This document shows positions 9,001 through 17,477 of a DNA stretch of 64,000 nucleotides, piece after piece. The notes beneath the pieces were generated by a model, which was not told the DNA's origin, did not search any database, and worked only from the letters and a program-made list of their open reading frames with translations. The position numbers and the translations under genes are program-made. The number at the start of each line of letters is the position of its first letter. The stretch's first letter is position 1. This stretch comes from Paenibacillus sp. MAEPY2 (GTDB lineage: Bacteria; Bacillota; Bacilli; Paenibacillales; Paenibacillaceae): contig NZ_AWUK01000027.1 in NCBI RefSeq assembly GCF_000499205.1, positions 93,884 to 157,883 of the forward strand, written 5' to 3'.

Positions 9001-12000
9001 ATTCCAACCGGTAATCCAAGTAGTGAAAACAGCTAGCACATCAAATTTGACGGTTGGGGATTCCTTTAATTACTCCATCCAAGTCAACAATTCAGGCAAT
9101 ATTGCCGCAACGGTTACCATAACCGATCCGATTCCTGCGGGAGCTGTATTCAGTACGAACAGCGTCATTATAAATGGGATACCTACACCAGGCGTTAGCC
9201 CGGCAACAGGAATTAATTTGGGATCGATTGCTGCAGGATCAAGCGCAACAGTCACGTTTGTTGCAACGGTCACAAGTTTGCCGGATCCAAGGCAGTTGAC
9301 TAACCAGGCAGTTGCATCATTCGCCTACACTCTTCCAAGTGGGAGAACGGTCTCCGGGTTCTCATCATCGAACACGATTACCATTCCCGTATCCCTGCCC
9401 AATGTAACGATTGTAAACAGTGACAATGTGGATTATGGCGTAGTCGGGGATGTCATTCGATACAGATCTGTTATTCGCAACAATGGAACAGTAGCAGTGA
9501 ATAATGTGGTTTACATCAACCCTCTTTCTTCGAATACCCCCTTTGTACCCGGAAGTGTCATTGTGAACGGGAGTTCTTTCCCGCTCTCCAATCCGACCGC
9601 CGGCATTCCAATCGGTACTTTGGCTCCAGGAGCCGAAGTAACCGTAACTTTTGAGGTGACGATTACTATGCCGATTCCTTCACAGATTAACAATCAGTCG
9701 ACGGTCAGCTTCACATCCGGTTCATTTTCGGGGTCATCATCTTCCAATACAACACAGACTCCGGTCATTCAACCGCAAATTTCACTCGTCAAAACAGCGA
9801 ATACAGTGAATGCGACCGTAGGTGATACGGTTGTATACACAGTGTCTGTCAGCAATACAGGCAACCTGGCGGCAAATGTCACAGTGACGGATACCATCCC
9901 TGCTGCGACTACATTTGTATCCAACAGCGTTGTGGTTTCAGGAATACCACAGCCGGGAGCGACACCTGGAGCGGGCATACCAGTAGGAAATGTAGCTGCA
10001 GGAGCGACAGCTGTCGTCACGTTCGCGGTTATAGTGGATTCCCTTCCATCTCCGCAGCAACTTAGCAATTTTGCTACATCTTCTTTTACATTTACACCTC
10101 CTGACGGGCGCACGTTAACAGGAACAGCTACTTCAAATACGCTGACATTTCCAGTCTCATCACCAAACGTAGCCGTAGTTAAAAGTACAGTTTCGACTGC
10201 GGCTGCCGTAGGTGATACAGTCACTTACTCCATTCTGGTAACGAACAGCGGAATAGAGCCGGTCAACAATATTCAGTTCTCAGATCCGATCCCTCCTGGA
10301 GCCTCCTTTGTTGCAGGCAGTGTCACGGTGAATGGGGTGGTGCAGCCCGGCTCCAATCCGGCAGGGGGGATATCGCTCGGTACGTTAGCTCCGGGAGCGT
10401 CCGCTACCGTCACTTTTAGTATCAATGTCAACGCAATCCCAACAAGCGGCCAATTAAGCAATCGATCCACAGTCAGTTTTACCTCGGGGGCTTTCTCCAA
10501 CACAACGTTCTCCAATACTGTGGTTACACCCGTCTTCCAGCCTATACTCACAGCACAAAAAACGGCCAGTACACAAAACGCTACCGTTGGGGACACCGTT
10601 AGTTATACGGTTACCGTGACCAATCAGGGGAACTATGGAGCCCAGATTAACCTGACGGACAATATCCCTGCGGGAACCATTCTTGTTCCGAACAGTGTCA
10701 TTGTGAATGGTCAGCCATTACCTGCAGCCAATCCCGCAGCAGGCATTCCGGCAGGCACAGTCGCTGCCGGGGCTACAACAACGATTACCTTTTCCGTAGT
10801 TATTGATACATTGCCGACCCCGCAACAACTGGTGAATCAGGCTTCGGTCGCTCTTTCCTTTACGCTGCCTGATGGACGCAGCATCACGGGTTCAGTTTTG
10901 TCTAATGTACTTACCATTTCAGTGTCGGCTCCAGATGTTGATGTGGTGAAATCGACGACATCTACGGCTGTATCTGTTGGGGATGTCGTAACGTACAGCA
11001 TTGCAGTAACCAATAACGGAATTGCGACGGTCAGCAATGTGGTCTTCACGGATGCAGTGCCGACAAGTACTGTTCTTACAGCAAACAGCGTGTTTATTGA
11101 TGGTGTTCTTCGACCAGGTGCTAACCCATCTACCGGAATAACGCTTGGTTCCATCGCACCTGGTGTTACCGTGACCGTTGTTTTCAGTGTGCAGATTACA
11201 GCGCTCCCGGCAAGTGCAGTTCTGAATAACCAGTCCACGGTAAGTTTTACATCAGGTGCGTTTTCGGCAACTACATTTTCCAATACGGTTACAACACCGG
11301 TCTATCAGCCGATTCTGTCCGCAGTCAAAACGGGCGACCAGGCTATAGCTACGGTAGGGGATACCGTCGTTTACAGCATCGCGATCTCCAATGCAGGAAA
11401 CTATGGGGCATCAGTCACGTTAACCGATACGATCCCTGCAGGAACAGAGCTCGTGCCGAATAGCGTCATTATTAACGGGGCATCTGCACCGGGTGCCGAT
11501 CCTGCTTCAGGCATTCCGCTTGGCGTCGTTTCTACAACGACCTTGGTCATGTTCTCGGTCGTTATTGTTACCCTTCCGTTGAGCCAGTCCATTTCGAATC
11601 AGGCATCTGCGACATATTCTTATACATTGCCTGACGGAAGAACTCTGGGGGGCAGTATATCGTCCAATACACTCAATATTCAGGTATCTGCGCCGGATGT
11701 ACGTGTAGTGAAGACGACAGCTGCAGTGGATGCAGTGGTAGGAGATACGATTGTATATGAGATGGTTGTGACCAATAACGGAATTGATCCTGTTAATAAC
11801 ATTGTGTTAACTGATCCAATCAGTTCGGCTGTTACCTTTGTTACTGGAAGTGTCCTGGTAGACGGTGTTCCGCGTCTCTCGGCAAACCCTGCACTCGGCA
11901 TAGCGCTGGGTTCCTTGGCACTTGGGGCATCTGTAGCGGTATCGTATGCGGTTCGGGTCAATGCGCTGCCTTCACCGCCGCAAGTGAGCAGTCAGTCATC

Positions 12001-12745
12001 GGTAAGTTTCACATCAGGTATCTTCTCGGGAGCAGCCTATTCGAATACGGTGGTTACGCCAATTTATCAACCGATTATTGCCGTAACCAAAACAGCAAGT
12101 ACGTCCAATGCGACAATCGGTGACACCATCGTCTACTCTTTTTCCATCTCGAACAGTGGCAATCTGGCAGCGAATTTGACACTGACGGACAACATTCCGG
12201 ATGGAGCAGTACTCCTTCCCAATAGCGTCCTGATTGATGGTGTTCCACAGCCAGGTGCGAATCCGGAATCAGGAATTGTGGTTGGAACGATATCTCCAGG
12301 AGGTTCCGTTAATGTGACAGTCACCCTTGAAGTTACTGTGGATTCTTTGCCGCAGAATCAGCAGCTGGTCAATCAGGCTGTGGCCAATTATACATTTAGT
12401 CCGCCGGATGGCCGTCAGTTGACCGGTACGGTATCCTCCAACGTTCTGGTGATTCCTGTCTCTGCACCAAATGTTGTCGTTGTCAAAAGCACAAGTGCAG
12501 TTGATGCTGTTGTCGGCGATGTGATCACCTATACGGTTGTGGTAACCAATACTGGCATCGAAGCGGTCAATAACGTGGTCATGGTAGACCCTGTACCAAC
12601 AGGCACCGTATTTGTATCTGGAAGTGTTACGGTGGATGGCGTGGCAAGGCCTACCGGAAATCCGAATACAGGAATAACGCTCGGATCGATTGCTGCCGGT
12701 GCTTCAATTACCATTACATTCCGAGTAGAGGTTGTGGTGATATGA
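6044..12745 (+). CDS. Giant DUF11 repeat protein
   Basis: About 2233 residues from the proposed ATT start; from the ATG at 5993 it would be 2250. A unique N-terminal domain of about 340 residues (GAITFTGNTLGLSRS, then TVLYAELIWGGSY) is followed by tandem DUF11 repeats of about 120-130 residues. Each repeat has a K(S/T)-x3-VGDxxxYxVxVxNxG core, a DxIPxG turn, a PGSVxVxG strand, a GIxLGxLxxG strand and a closing SNTxxxPV. No Sec signal peptide, LPXTG motif or membrane anchor is visible. Family knowledge: such proteins are large, Ser/Thr/Val-rich and probably surface- or spore-associated, with no proven function. The repeats alternate between two types (see the repeat entry). The ORF stops in the middle of repeat 15 and the next ORF continues it with a 4-base ATGA overlap, so this is probably the longer part of an originally single protein. 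Confidence 0.88.
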   Translation: MPLVVRSTVNATGAITFTGNTLGLSRSEVAGAPGTQDSIGAFTTTNATVQYGTYPLGTTSLYQSNSSAAILVLPVGSTVLYAELIWGGSYINGTVNLSTAINNPVTFITPAGTFSVTPDPLTSNQFDLGNNAAGYVRSANVTTLVQNGGAGSYITGAVVGTIVITNDSTANHAGWTLGVIYQNPSLPFRNMSLRAGGVLVQSTSAPVVTTLTGFATPLSGALGGRALFSAQEGDANRTGDQALFGPTSAASVALSGPNNLAANFFASQINGDTGALNTTGTFGTRNQTNGAPGTNIIGGRQGWDITNVDVSARLINNQSSAVLTLTTSGDAYIVNANAIQVDINAPKITVAKASVASGAVAGDSILYTVTVSNAGTASAASVVLSDSMPAGLTFIPGSVTVAGVSRPTLDVTTGVPLGSLNLSNSIVVTYRGLIGQDANILQLVNSANAAFTFQSVAGGAVITGVIPSNNSTLTVYSPNLSILKSASTTNATVGDQVTYTLQVNNGGNVAANVTFTDNIPNGSSYVAGSFRLNGNVAAGANPATGVNLGSLAAGSTNTVTFQVLVTSLPTPPTLVDQAMASYSFSSPDGRTINGTVASNSLTIPVTLPNVTTVKSASVTDVAVGETFTYTIDTTNSGIQVINNVILTDSLPVGTTFVPGSVTVRGTVVPSANPNSGVSLGTLAAGSSASVTFQVNVQSMPASGSLVNRAAVSYSSGSFTGISSSNTLTTPVYQAIIGIIKSASETNATLGDQLAYTLVVTNSGNIATQVNVTDTIPAGLTFVPDSVSVNGTARPGSSPLTGITLGSLQSGGTATVVFRTTLTTLPSPPALENQGTANYTYQLPSGRNLSGSSVSNVVRIPASSPNLSISKTVNTPDATVGDVLTYTVIATNAGSSAVQNLVISDIPTGSEFVSGSVTINGTAARNASPISGIAVGTLNSSSSVTVTYQTRVTSVPSTGSVSNRASAAFTSGSFNGVSSSVTVNTPIFQPVIQVVKTASTSNLTVGDSFNYSIQVNNSGNIAATVTITDPIPAGAVFSTNSVIINGIPTPGVSPATGINLGSIAAGSSATVTFVATVTSLPDPRQLTNQAVASFAYTLPSGRTVSGFSSSNTITIPVSLPNVTIVNSDNVDYGVVGDVIRYRSVIRNNGTVAVNNVVYINPLSSNTPFVPGSVIVNGSSFPLSNPTAGIPIGTLAPGAEVTVTFEVTITMPIPSQINNQSTVSFTSGSFSGSSSSNTTQTPVIQPQISLVKTANTVNATVGDTVVYTVSVSNTGNLAANVTVTDTIPAATTFVSNSVVVSGIPQPGATPGAGIPVGNVAAGATAVVTFAVIVDSLPSPQQLSNFATSSFTFTPPDGRTLTGTATSNTLTFPVSSPNVAVVKSTVSTAAAVGDTVTYSILVTNSGIEPVNNIQFSDPIPPGASFVAGSVTVNGVVQPGSNPAGGISLGTLAPGASATVTFSINVNAIPTSGQLSNRSTVSFTSGAFSNTTFSNTVVTPVFQPILTAQKTASTQNATVGDTVSYTVTVTNQGNYGAQINLTDNIPAGTILVPNSVIVNGQPLPAANPAAGIPAGTVAAGATTTITFSVVIDTLPTPQQLVNQASVALSFTLPDGRSITGSVLSNVLTISVSAPDVDVVKSTTSTAVSVGDVVTYSIAVTNNGIATVSNVVFTDAVPTSTVLTANSVFIDGVLRPGANPSTGITLGSIAPGVTVTVVFSVQITALPASAVLNNQSTVSFTSGAFSATTFSNTVTTPVYQPILSAVKTGDQAIATVGDTVVYSIAISNAGNYGASVTLTDTIPAGTELVPNSVIINGASAPGADPASGIPLGVVSTTTLVMFSVVIVTLPLSQSISNQASATYSYTLPDGRTLGGSISSNTLNIQVSAPDVRVVKTTAAVDAVVGDTIVYEMVVTNNGIDPVNNIVLTDPISSAVTFVTGSVLVDGVPRLSANPALGIALGSLALGASVAVSYAVRVNALPSPPQVSSQSSVSFTSGIFSGAAYSNTVVTPIYQPIIAVTKTASTSNATIGDTIVYSFSISNSGNLAANLTLTDNIPDGAVLLPNSVLIDGVPQPGANPESGIVVGTISPGGSVNVTVTLEVTVDSLPQNQQLVNQAVANYTFSPPDGRQLTGTVSSNVLVIPVSAPNVVVVKSTSAVDAVVGDVITYTVVVTNTGIEAVNNVVMVDPVPTGTVFVSGSVTVDGVARPTGNPNTGITLGSIAAGASITITFRVEVVVI

Positions 12746-14430
12746 GCCAATCTTCCGGTCCGTTGTCCCACACGCTAAAGAATCAGTCACTGGTTCGATT
12801 CAGCTCGGGTGCGACTGAACTGGAACAGGTGGCTTATTCCAATACGGTAGTTACACCATGGATCGGCCCCAGGCTGCAAGTTCACAAGTTTTGCAACGTT
12901 GCTGAAGCTGCTCTGGGGCAGACGCTAACCTACCTGATCGAAATTATGAATTCCGGTAATTGTCCTGCCATGGTCCATTTGCTGGATTCGCTTTCATCGG
13001 AAACTTCACTTCTTCCCAATAGTGTGCTTCGGGATGGGACTCCGCTACCGGGAGTATCACCTGAGATAGGAGTTCCGGCACAGGAAGTCGCACCCGGAAT
13101 GACGTTGCGAATTCATTTTCAGGTGATCATCGTCGGTCTCCCGCCGGCCCTGAAGCTGGTGAATCAAGCGAAGGTACATTATGAGTTTTTGACGCCGGAA
13201 GGGCGAACAGTTAAGGGAGAAGAGAAATCTAACGTGGTAGAAGTAAACCTGGTCTCGTCAAGTCTGTCGTTGGTTTTGAATGCAGATCGTGTTCAGACCT
13301 TTGTCGGGGATATCGTCACTTATAAGCTTTTGGTGAGCAATCCGGGTTTTATCATAGGAAACGATGCAAGTGTAATGATCCCATTGCCCAAAGGCATTGA
13401 ATTTCTACCGGGAAGTGTCATAGTGAATGAGATTTTTGTTCCAGAGACGACGCCTGATTCCGGAATTTGGATTGGTGAGGTATTGCCGGGAAGAACGGTG
13501 CCAATTCAATTTCGAGTACAGATAACAGGAGGCAGCGTAGCCGAGGCCTTAACAATCCAGGCAGTGTTAGAGTATGTTTCAGGTGAAAATTTGGAGACTG
13601 TATACTCAAACGTAGCAACTTTACAAGTCGTTCAGCCCCGAATTTCGATTGCAAAAAGTGTAAATCCTCCCCTTGCTATTCCTGGGGATACCGTTCAGTA
13701 TCAGATAACAGTACACAATGAAGGTTCATTTGCAGTGGATGCTGTCGTGACGGATTTTCTTCCGCCAGGCATGCGTTATGTCGAAGGAAGTCTCGGGTGG
13801 AATGGTGTAAAACGGCCTGGAACAAGTCTAGTCAAAGGTATCAATCTGGGAACGCTGACTGCACGATCTGCGGTTAATATCCAATTTGAAGTGATCCTTA
13901 CAGAGCAGGAGCAGGATGCACCTGCAATCTTCGAGCTAATGAATCAGGCTCGCCTGATCTATACATTTCGCTTGCCCGATTCCCGTTCTGTGCAACGAAT
14001 CATTTCCTCTAATTCGACATTTATTCAGTTAAAGTATCCTATCATCTCGGTCCATGTGGAAGTGAAGCCTGATCTGATTGAAAGGGGAGGAAATGTAACC
14101 TTTCATGTACATGTGACCAATACAGGGTCCTGGACTGCGCGGGTGCAGCTCACTGATGTCCTTCCTTCAGGAGCCAAGTGGATTGGGGAAGCAGAAGTAC
14201 GGGATCGAGCGACCATATCAGAGTATTCTTCACCAAAATATTTACATTTGGGTGAGATGGAACCTGGAGCAGAGAAAAGGGTCACTTACGTTGCACAGAT
14301 ATCCTCAGCCGAACAATTGGGAATCCAGCAGGGGTCCTTAACTGCAATGTATACTTACGAGTGGAACGGTCAAAGGCATTCAGGACAATCCACTTCGAAT
14401 GTATATACTATTATTGTTGAAGATAGTGAC
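7081..14430 (+). repeat. Array of about 19 DUF11 repeats in strict A/B alternation across two ORFs
   Basis: From repeat 2 on, units alternate. Type A closes with a PDGR or PSGR loop and SNxLxxPVSxPNV (for example near 7800, 8570, 9340, 10100, 10870, 11630 and 12405). Type B closes with VSFTSGxF and SNTVxTPVxQPII (for example near 8170, 8945, 9700, 10480, 11240 and 12000). The unit is therefore an A+B pair of about 250 residues (about 770 bases). The alternation continues through the ORF break at 12742: the interrupted unit is a B, and PEGR (A), VSGENL (B) and PDSR (A) units follow. Repeats after the break are more diverged. Confidence 0.85.
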
Positions 14431-14436
14431 GAATAA
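12742..14436 (+). CDS. C-terminal portion of the DUF11 repeat protein, separated by a frame change
   Basis: A 564-residue ORF starting at an ATG that overlaps the TGA of the preceding ORF (ATGA at 12742-12745). Its first residues complete the second half of a type B DUF11 repeat (LKNQSLVRFSSG, then AYSNTVVTPW), whose first half ends the upstream ORF. Four more diverged repeats follow, and the protein ends in an acidic tail (VEDSDE). No signal peptide is present, as expected for a downstream fragment. The two ORFs are probably one ancestral gene broken by a frame change and now translated by coupling, or by frameshifting; a sequencing error is possible. There is no separate ribosome binding site of quality before the ATG, which favours coupling. 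Confidence 0.8.
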   Translation: MSQSSGPLSHTLKNQSLVRFSSGATELEQVAYSNTVVTPWIGPRLQVHKFCNVAEAALGQTLTYLIEIMNSGNCPAMVHLLDSLSSETSLLPNSVLRDGTPLPGVSPEIGVPAQEVAPGMTLRIHFQVIIVGLPPALKLVNQAKVHYEFLTPEGRTVKGEEKSNVVEVNLVSSSLSLVLNADRVQTFVGDIVTYKLLVSNPGFIIGNDASVMIPLPKGIEFLPGSVIVNEIFVPETTPDSGIWIGEVLPGRTVPIQFRVQITGGSVAEALTIQAVLEYVSGENLETVYSNVATLQVVQPRISIAKSVNPPLAIPGDTVQYQITVHNEGSFAVDAVVTDFLPPGMRYVEGSLGWNGVKRPGTSLVKGINLGTLTARSAVNIQFEVILTEQEQDAPAIFELMNQARLIYTFRLPDSRSVQRIISSNSTFIQLKYPIISVHVEVKPDLIERGGNVTFHVHVTNTGSWTARVQLTDVLPSGAKWIGEAEVRDRATISEYSSPKYLHLGEMEPGAEKRVTYVAQISSAEQLGIQQGSLTAMYTYEWNGQRHSGQSTSNVYTIIVEDSDE

Positions 14437-14530
14437 TGGGAGACAACAGCTTCTGACTTGTATTCTGACTGTAAATGTAAGGGGTTTTTGCGTGGTTAAG
14501 GAGTCCTGACATTACACGAAGGTGAATGAA

Positions 14531-14539
14531 TGGTATACT
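14531..14539 (+). promoter_or_regulatory. Extended -10 promoter upstream of the YolD-like gene
   Basis: TGGTATACT is an extended -10 element (TGn plus TATACT, four of six core matches plus TG). It lies about 70 bases before the TTG start at 14611. Confidence 0.5.
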
Positions 14540-14610
14540 AATTAAATATGACCTCGGCAAATAACCCGTGGATTCGGGTCGTCGGATTAGCTATAGAGGA
14601 GGCCGCTACA

Positions 14611-14868
14611 TTGGCAAAAGCAAAAGTTGCAAAAAGACCTACCCGGGATGAGTTTGAACTGGAAGAGCTGGGGAACCAACTGGTTGAAGCGTTTCATGAA
14701 CGTTCGGAAGTGTTGCTGACTGTTTGGGGCAAGGAAGATCAGGTTCATGGGGTCATTGTGAAGCTGGATTCACGAACCCGGCTTGTGCATGTAGAGTATA
14801 CAGAGGAAGAATTGACAGCCAAAGTGCCGTTCCTGGACATTATGCGGATTGATTCTCCACGGTACTGA
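14611..14868 (+). CDS. YolD-like family protein
   Basis: 85 residues from a TTG at 14611 with GAGGAGG at 14596-14602. The frame is open to an ATG at 14548, but that one lacks a ribosome binding site. The pattern EELGNQLVEAFHERSEVLLTVW, then VHGVIVKLDSRTRLVHVE, ending VPFLDIMRID, matches the small YolD-like beta-barrel family. YolD is paired with a Y-family polymerase (UvrX/YqjW) in some Bacillus loci, but no polymerase gene is near here. Function in this context is unknown. Confidence 0.78.
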   Translation: MAKAKVAKRPTRDEFELEELGNQLVEAFHERSEVLLTVWGKEDQVHGVIVKLDSRTRLVHVEYTEEELTAKVPFLDIMRIDSPRY

Positions 14869-14893
14869 GCGGAGATTATAAACAATATCTGAA

Positions 14894-14911
14894 ACAGGGC
14901 TTCCGCCCTGT
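14894..14911. repeat. Short GC-rich hairpin between the YolD-like and YjcZ genes
   Basis: ACAGGGC and GCCCTGT pair perfectly around a TTCC loop. The hairpin is not followed by a T run, so it is a weak terminator at best and may be a transcript-stabilising or attenuating structure. Confidence 0.4.
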
Positions 14912-14967
14912 CAAATCCGTTCTCCCTGCATAAGATAACGCATACCTGTTGCAGAGGAGGTACGTCA

Positions 14968-15087
14968 ATGAGCGAAGTATTAGGTGGAGAAGCAAGAGGC
15001 TACGGATACGGAGGTTTTACTTCTGTAGGTGCCATTCTGGTTCTGTTCATCCTGTTGGTTATCATCTCCAAAGCGTTCTTGGTATAA
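14968..15087 (+). CDS. YjcZ-family sporulation peptide, 39 aa
   Basis: Too short for most ORF callers. It starts at ATG 14968 after GAGGAGG at 14954-14960. The peptide has a Gly/Tyr-rich N terminus (GGEARGYGYGGFTS) and a single hydrophobic helix (AILVLFILLVIISKAF), the hallmark of YjcZ/YhjR-type small sporulation proteins found in many copies in Bacillaceae and Paenibacillaceae. It probably sits in a forespore or mother-cell membrane during sporulation. A strong terminator follows. Confidence 0.88.
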   Translation: MSEVLGGEARGYGYGGFTSVGAILVLFILLVIISKAFLV

Positions 15088-15111
15088 TTAATTATTCCAG
15101 ATGAATAAAGG

Positions 15112-15142
15112 AAGCTCTGCCATAGCGGCAGAGCTTTTTTTT
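15112..15142 (+). terminator. Terminator after the YjcZ gene
   Basis: A 10-bp perfect stem, AAGCTCTGCC at 15112-15121 and GGCAGAGCTT at 15127-15136, is followed by eight T residues. It also lies at the 3' end of the convergent permease gene. Confidence 0.92.
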
Positions 15143-16400
15143 ATATGCCGTTATGTCGTTTTCGGTTGAATAGTCCGAAGAGAACGACGATCACCACAGG
15201 GTAGAGAACGGCCCACCCGGCAAAAGGGAACACGATAGCTGTGGCCACAAAGGAAATCCAGCTGATTGTTACCCCAGTACGACTGCCCTTGAGTAATCGG
15301 ATTCCTGCTGCGCATCCGCCAAGATAGGTGAGAATAAACGTTGCATTGGGCAACTGAATGAGCGTGGTTAGCGACACCAGACCAGATCCATAGATACCCA
15401 ATACGAGAGTGAAGCAGATGGCGAGGAAGCCGATTCCAGCAATTGGAGTATGGTACCGACTGGATAAACGGGACATCCATTGCGGGGCAGACCCTTGTCT
15501 TGCCAGGGCATAAGCGACACGTGAAGCGGCACCAGCGTATGCAATGACCGTAGCGGTGCAAATAAATATGCCAGTCAGCCCGGCAATTAATCCGCCCCAG
15601 GAACCGAGAGCCTGACTAATAATCCATACAAGGGAGACATCTGCTCCGCCATGAAGATAGCTTTGCGTTCCGACTGTCGCCAGAGCAGTCAGAAAATAGA
15701 GCACGCCTACAATGATAGCTGCAATCGTTACGCCTTTAATAGCTGCCTTGCGTGGATCAGTGAATTCTTCAGACAGGTGAGATACAGCCTCCCAACCAAT
15801 AAAACACCAGAACAGAATGGCGCCAGCCTGACCGACACTTACCCAACCGTTCGGCATGAATGGTGTGTAATGTATGGATTCCATATTTGGAATAGCGAAC
15901 ACAAACGCCATGACGAGCACGATAATAATCGCCAGCACGACGCCGATCTGTACCTTTCCGGCGACCTGCATGCCCACGATGTTAATGATCAGTCCAGCCG
16001 CGAGCATGGTTGCTGCGATCGCTGTTCGATATCCGTCCCCAAGTCCAAGTGCTGCTGTCATATAACCTGCACCTGTAAGGGCAGCCACGGGAGCACCGAT
16101 GGGAACGGACATCAGAAAGAACCAGCCAACTAAGGCTCCTGCCCGTTGTCCGAAAGCGAGAGTAACGAAATGGGACACGCCTCCTGCGTTGGGGTAGCGT
16201 GCCGAGAGTAGTCCCATGGATAGGGCAAGCGGGAGAATCAGCAGAACCATGCCTCCCCAGGCGAGGAGTGAAGCCGGGCCTGCCAGTTCGGCAGCAAGTC
16301 CGGGTACAATGAGGACACCTGAACCAAGAACTGCACTTATATAAAGCGCAACAGCTTGCGGCATGCCTATGTTTTTTTTGAGCTGCGTAGATGTGTTCAT
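15141..16400 (-). CDS. APC-family amino acid permease, YjeH-like
   Basis: 419 residues, with about 12 membrane helices. The N terminus (GMPQAVALYISAVLGSGVL, then PGLAAELAGPASLLAW) has the APC-family unwound-helix motif GSGVL. The overall layout (RYPNAGGVSHFVTLAFG, then FWCFIGWEAVSHLSEEF) closely parallels E. coli YjeH, an exporter of methionine and branched-chain amino acids. Export of hydrophobic amino acids is a reasonable inference; the substrate is not proven. Start is the ATG at 16400. It is a single-gene unit between a convergent terminator and the divergent ferritin gene. Confidence 0.85.
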   Translation of the reverse strand: MNTSTQLKKNIGMPQAVALYISAVLGSGVLIVPGLAAELAGPASLLAWGGMVLLILPLALSMGLLSARYPNAGGVSHFVTLAFGQRAGALVGWFFLMSVPIGAPVAALTGAGYMTAALGLGDGYRTAIAATMLAAGLIINIVGMQVAGKVQIGVVLAIIIVLVMAFVFAIPNMESIHYTPFMPNGWVSVGQAGAILFWCFIGWEAVSHLSEEFTDPRKAAIKGVTIAAIIVGVLYFLTALATVGTQSYLHGGADVSLVWIISQALGSWGGLIAGLTGIFICTATVIAYAGAASRVAYALARQGSAPQWMSRLSSRYHTPIAGIGFLAICFTLVLGIYGSGLVSLTTLIQLPNATFILTYLGGCAAGIRLLKGSRTGVTISWISFVATAIVFPFAGWAVLYPVVIVVLFGLFNRKRHNGI

Positions 16401-16574
16401 GAAATAAAAAGGCCTGCCTTCCAGAATAAAATGATTTTAGAGCGAGAACTATGTAATTATATAGGAAGAGAGGTAATCAGTCATTGGCGAATTTTGTAGA
16501 AAAATCAATGTAAGTCCAGTTGTCGTTATGGTAGAATAGGACCATCCCTAGAGAAAGAATGAGGTGTATTCCTG

Positions 16575-17078
16575 ATGAGTAAAGAGTTGACAGAATCTCT
16601 AAATGAACAGATGAACTTCGAGTTTTATTCAGCGCATGTATATCTTGCGATGGCTGCCTACTGTTCGAGCAAAAGCCTGGATGGATTTGCGAATTTCTTC
16701 ATCGTGCAGGCGGAGGAAGAGCGGTTCCACGGGATGAAAATATACAAATTTCTGAATGATCGCGGCCAGCGTGCAACCCTCGCTGCATTGCCTGAACCAA
16801 AAAATGAGTATTCCTCGATGCTGGATGTGTTTGAACACGGATATGCACATGAGCAGCAAAATACGAAGAAATTCTACAATCTGGCTGATATTGCCCTGAA
16901 TGAGCGTGAACATGCCACAATGTATTTCCTGAAATGGTTCATTGATGAGCAAGTCGAAGAGGAAGCTCTGTTTGACAATATCATTCAGAAGTTACGCCGC
17001 ATCGAAAAAGACAGCAATGCTTTCTACATGCTGGACGCCGAATTTGGCAAACGTTCGTTTACTGCTCCAGCAGAGTAA
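16575..17078 (+). CDS. ftnA: Non-haem ferritin
   Basis: 167 residues, the normal length of bacterial ferritin. The ferroxidase ligands are visible: Glu17 in LNEQMNFEFYSAHVYLAMA, the ExxH pair in EEERFHGMKI (Glu50 and His53), Glu94 in AHEQQNTKKFY and Gln127 in DEQVEEEALF. It forms a 24-subunit cage that oxidises Fe(II) and stores it as ferric mineral, limiting Fenton damage. A GAGGTG ribosome binding site lies about 11 bases before the ATG. It is monocistronic and ends at a terminator. Confidence 0.95.
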   Translation: MSKELTESLNEQMNFEFYSAHVYLAMAAYCSSKSLDGFANFFIVQAEEERFHGMKIYKFLNDRGQRATLAALPEPKNEYSSMLDVFEHGYAHEQQNTKKFYNLADIALNEREHATMYFLKWFIDEQVEEEALFDNIIQKLRRIEKDSNAFYMLDAEFGKRSFTAPAE

Positions 17079-17142
17079 TGATGGACGTTAGCAATTGTAA
17101 TCAGGATTAATCTGAACGAAAAGAAAATCGATCTACATATGA

Positions 17143-17169
17143 AAGGTCTGCTCTCGGGCAGGCTTTTTT
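17143..17169 (+). terminator. Terminator after ferritin
   Basis: Stem AAGGTCTGC with GCAGGCTT (two G-U pairs), a short loop, and a run of six T residues ending near 17169. Confidence 0.8.
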
Positions 17170-17477
17170 GTTATATCATTTTAAGATTGCCTCGCTTGTT
17201 TCATATAAATTCCAGTGATAAATCTATCAGAAGCCACAATCTGGGTTAATAGATTATATGTCAACATTGATCTATCCCGTCGGATGTTCTTTTTCGAGCA
17301 AATCTATCAAATTCGTTTTATTTTTTTGGTTAATCTGACAAAAGTGTAACTCGAACGTAGCATTTGAAACGAGAATGGGACGCACTCTTTTTGATAGTAT
17401 TAGGATTATCGCCAAGGGCTGCATTGAGAGAAACATCGACACCCGGGGAAATACAAGACATAAGGGAGACTTTTATT
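17170..17477. promoter_or_regulatory. AT-rich region with repeated ATCTATC motif upstream of the deacetylase
   Basis: About 300 bases without a credible gene. The heptamer ATCTATC occurs three times (17222-17228, 17270-17276, 17302-17308), and the first copy lies in a palindrome TGATA-AATC-TATCA. These could be binding sites for a regulator of the downstream polysaccharide deacetylase, but the factor is unknown. An ORF extension from 17364 into the deacetylase has no ribosome binding site and is not taken as coding. Confidence 0.35.

Noticed and set aside
7546..12324. Long minus-strand ORFs opposite the DUF11 gene
   Set aside because: They are Val/Thr/Pro-rich mirror frames of the repeats, recur in register with them, and have no ribosome binding sites.
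17364..17477. Possible N-terminal extension of the deacetylase and a c-di-AMP-riboswitch-like CCGGGGAA stretch
   Set aside because: The extension has no ribosome binding site and would bury a clear signal peptide. The rest of the ydaO consensus could not be found around CCGGGGAA.
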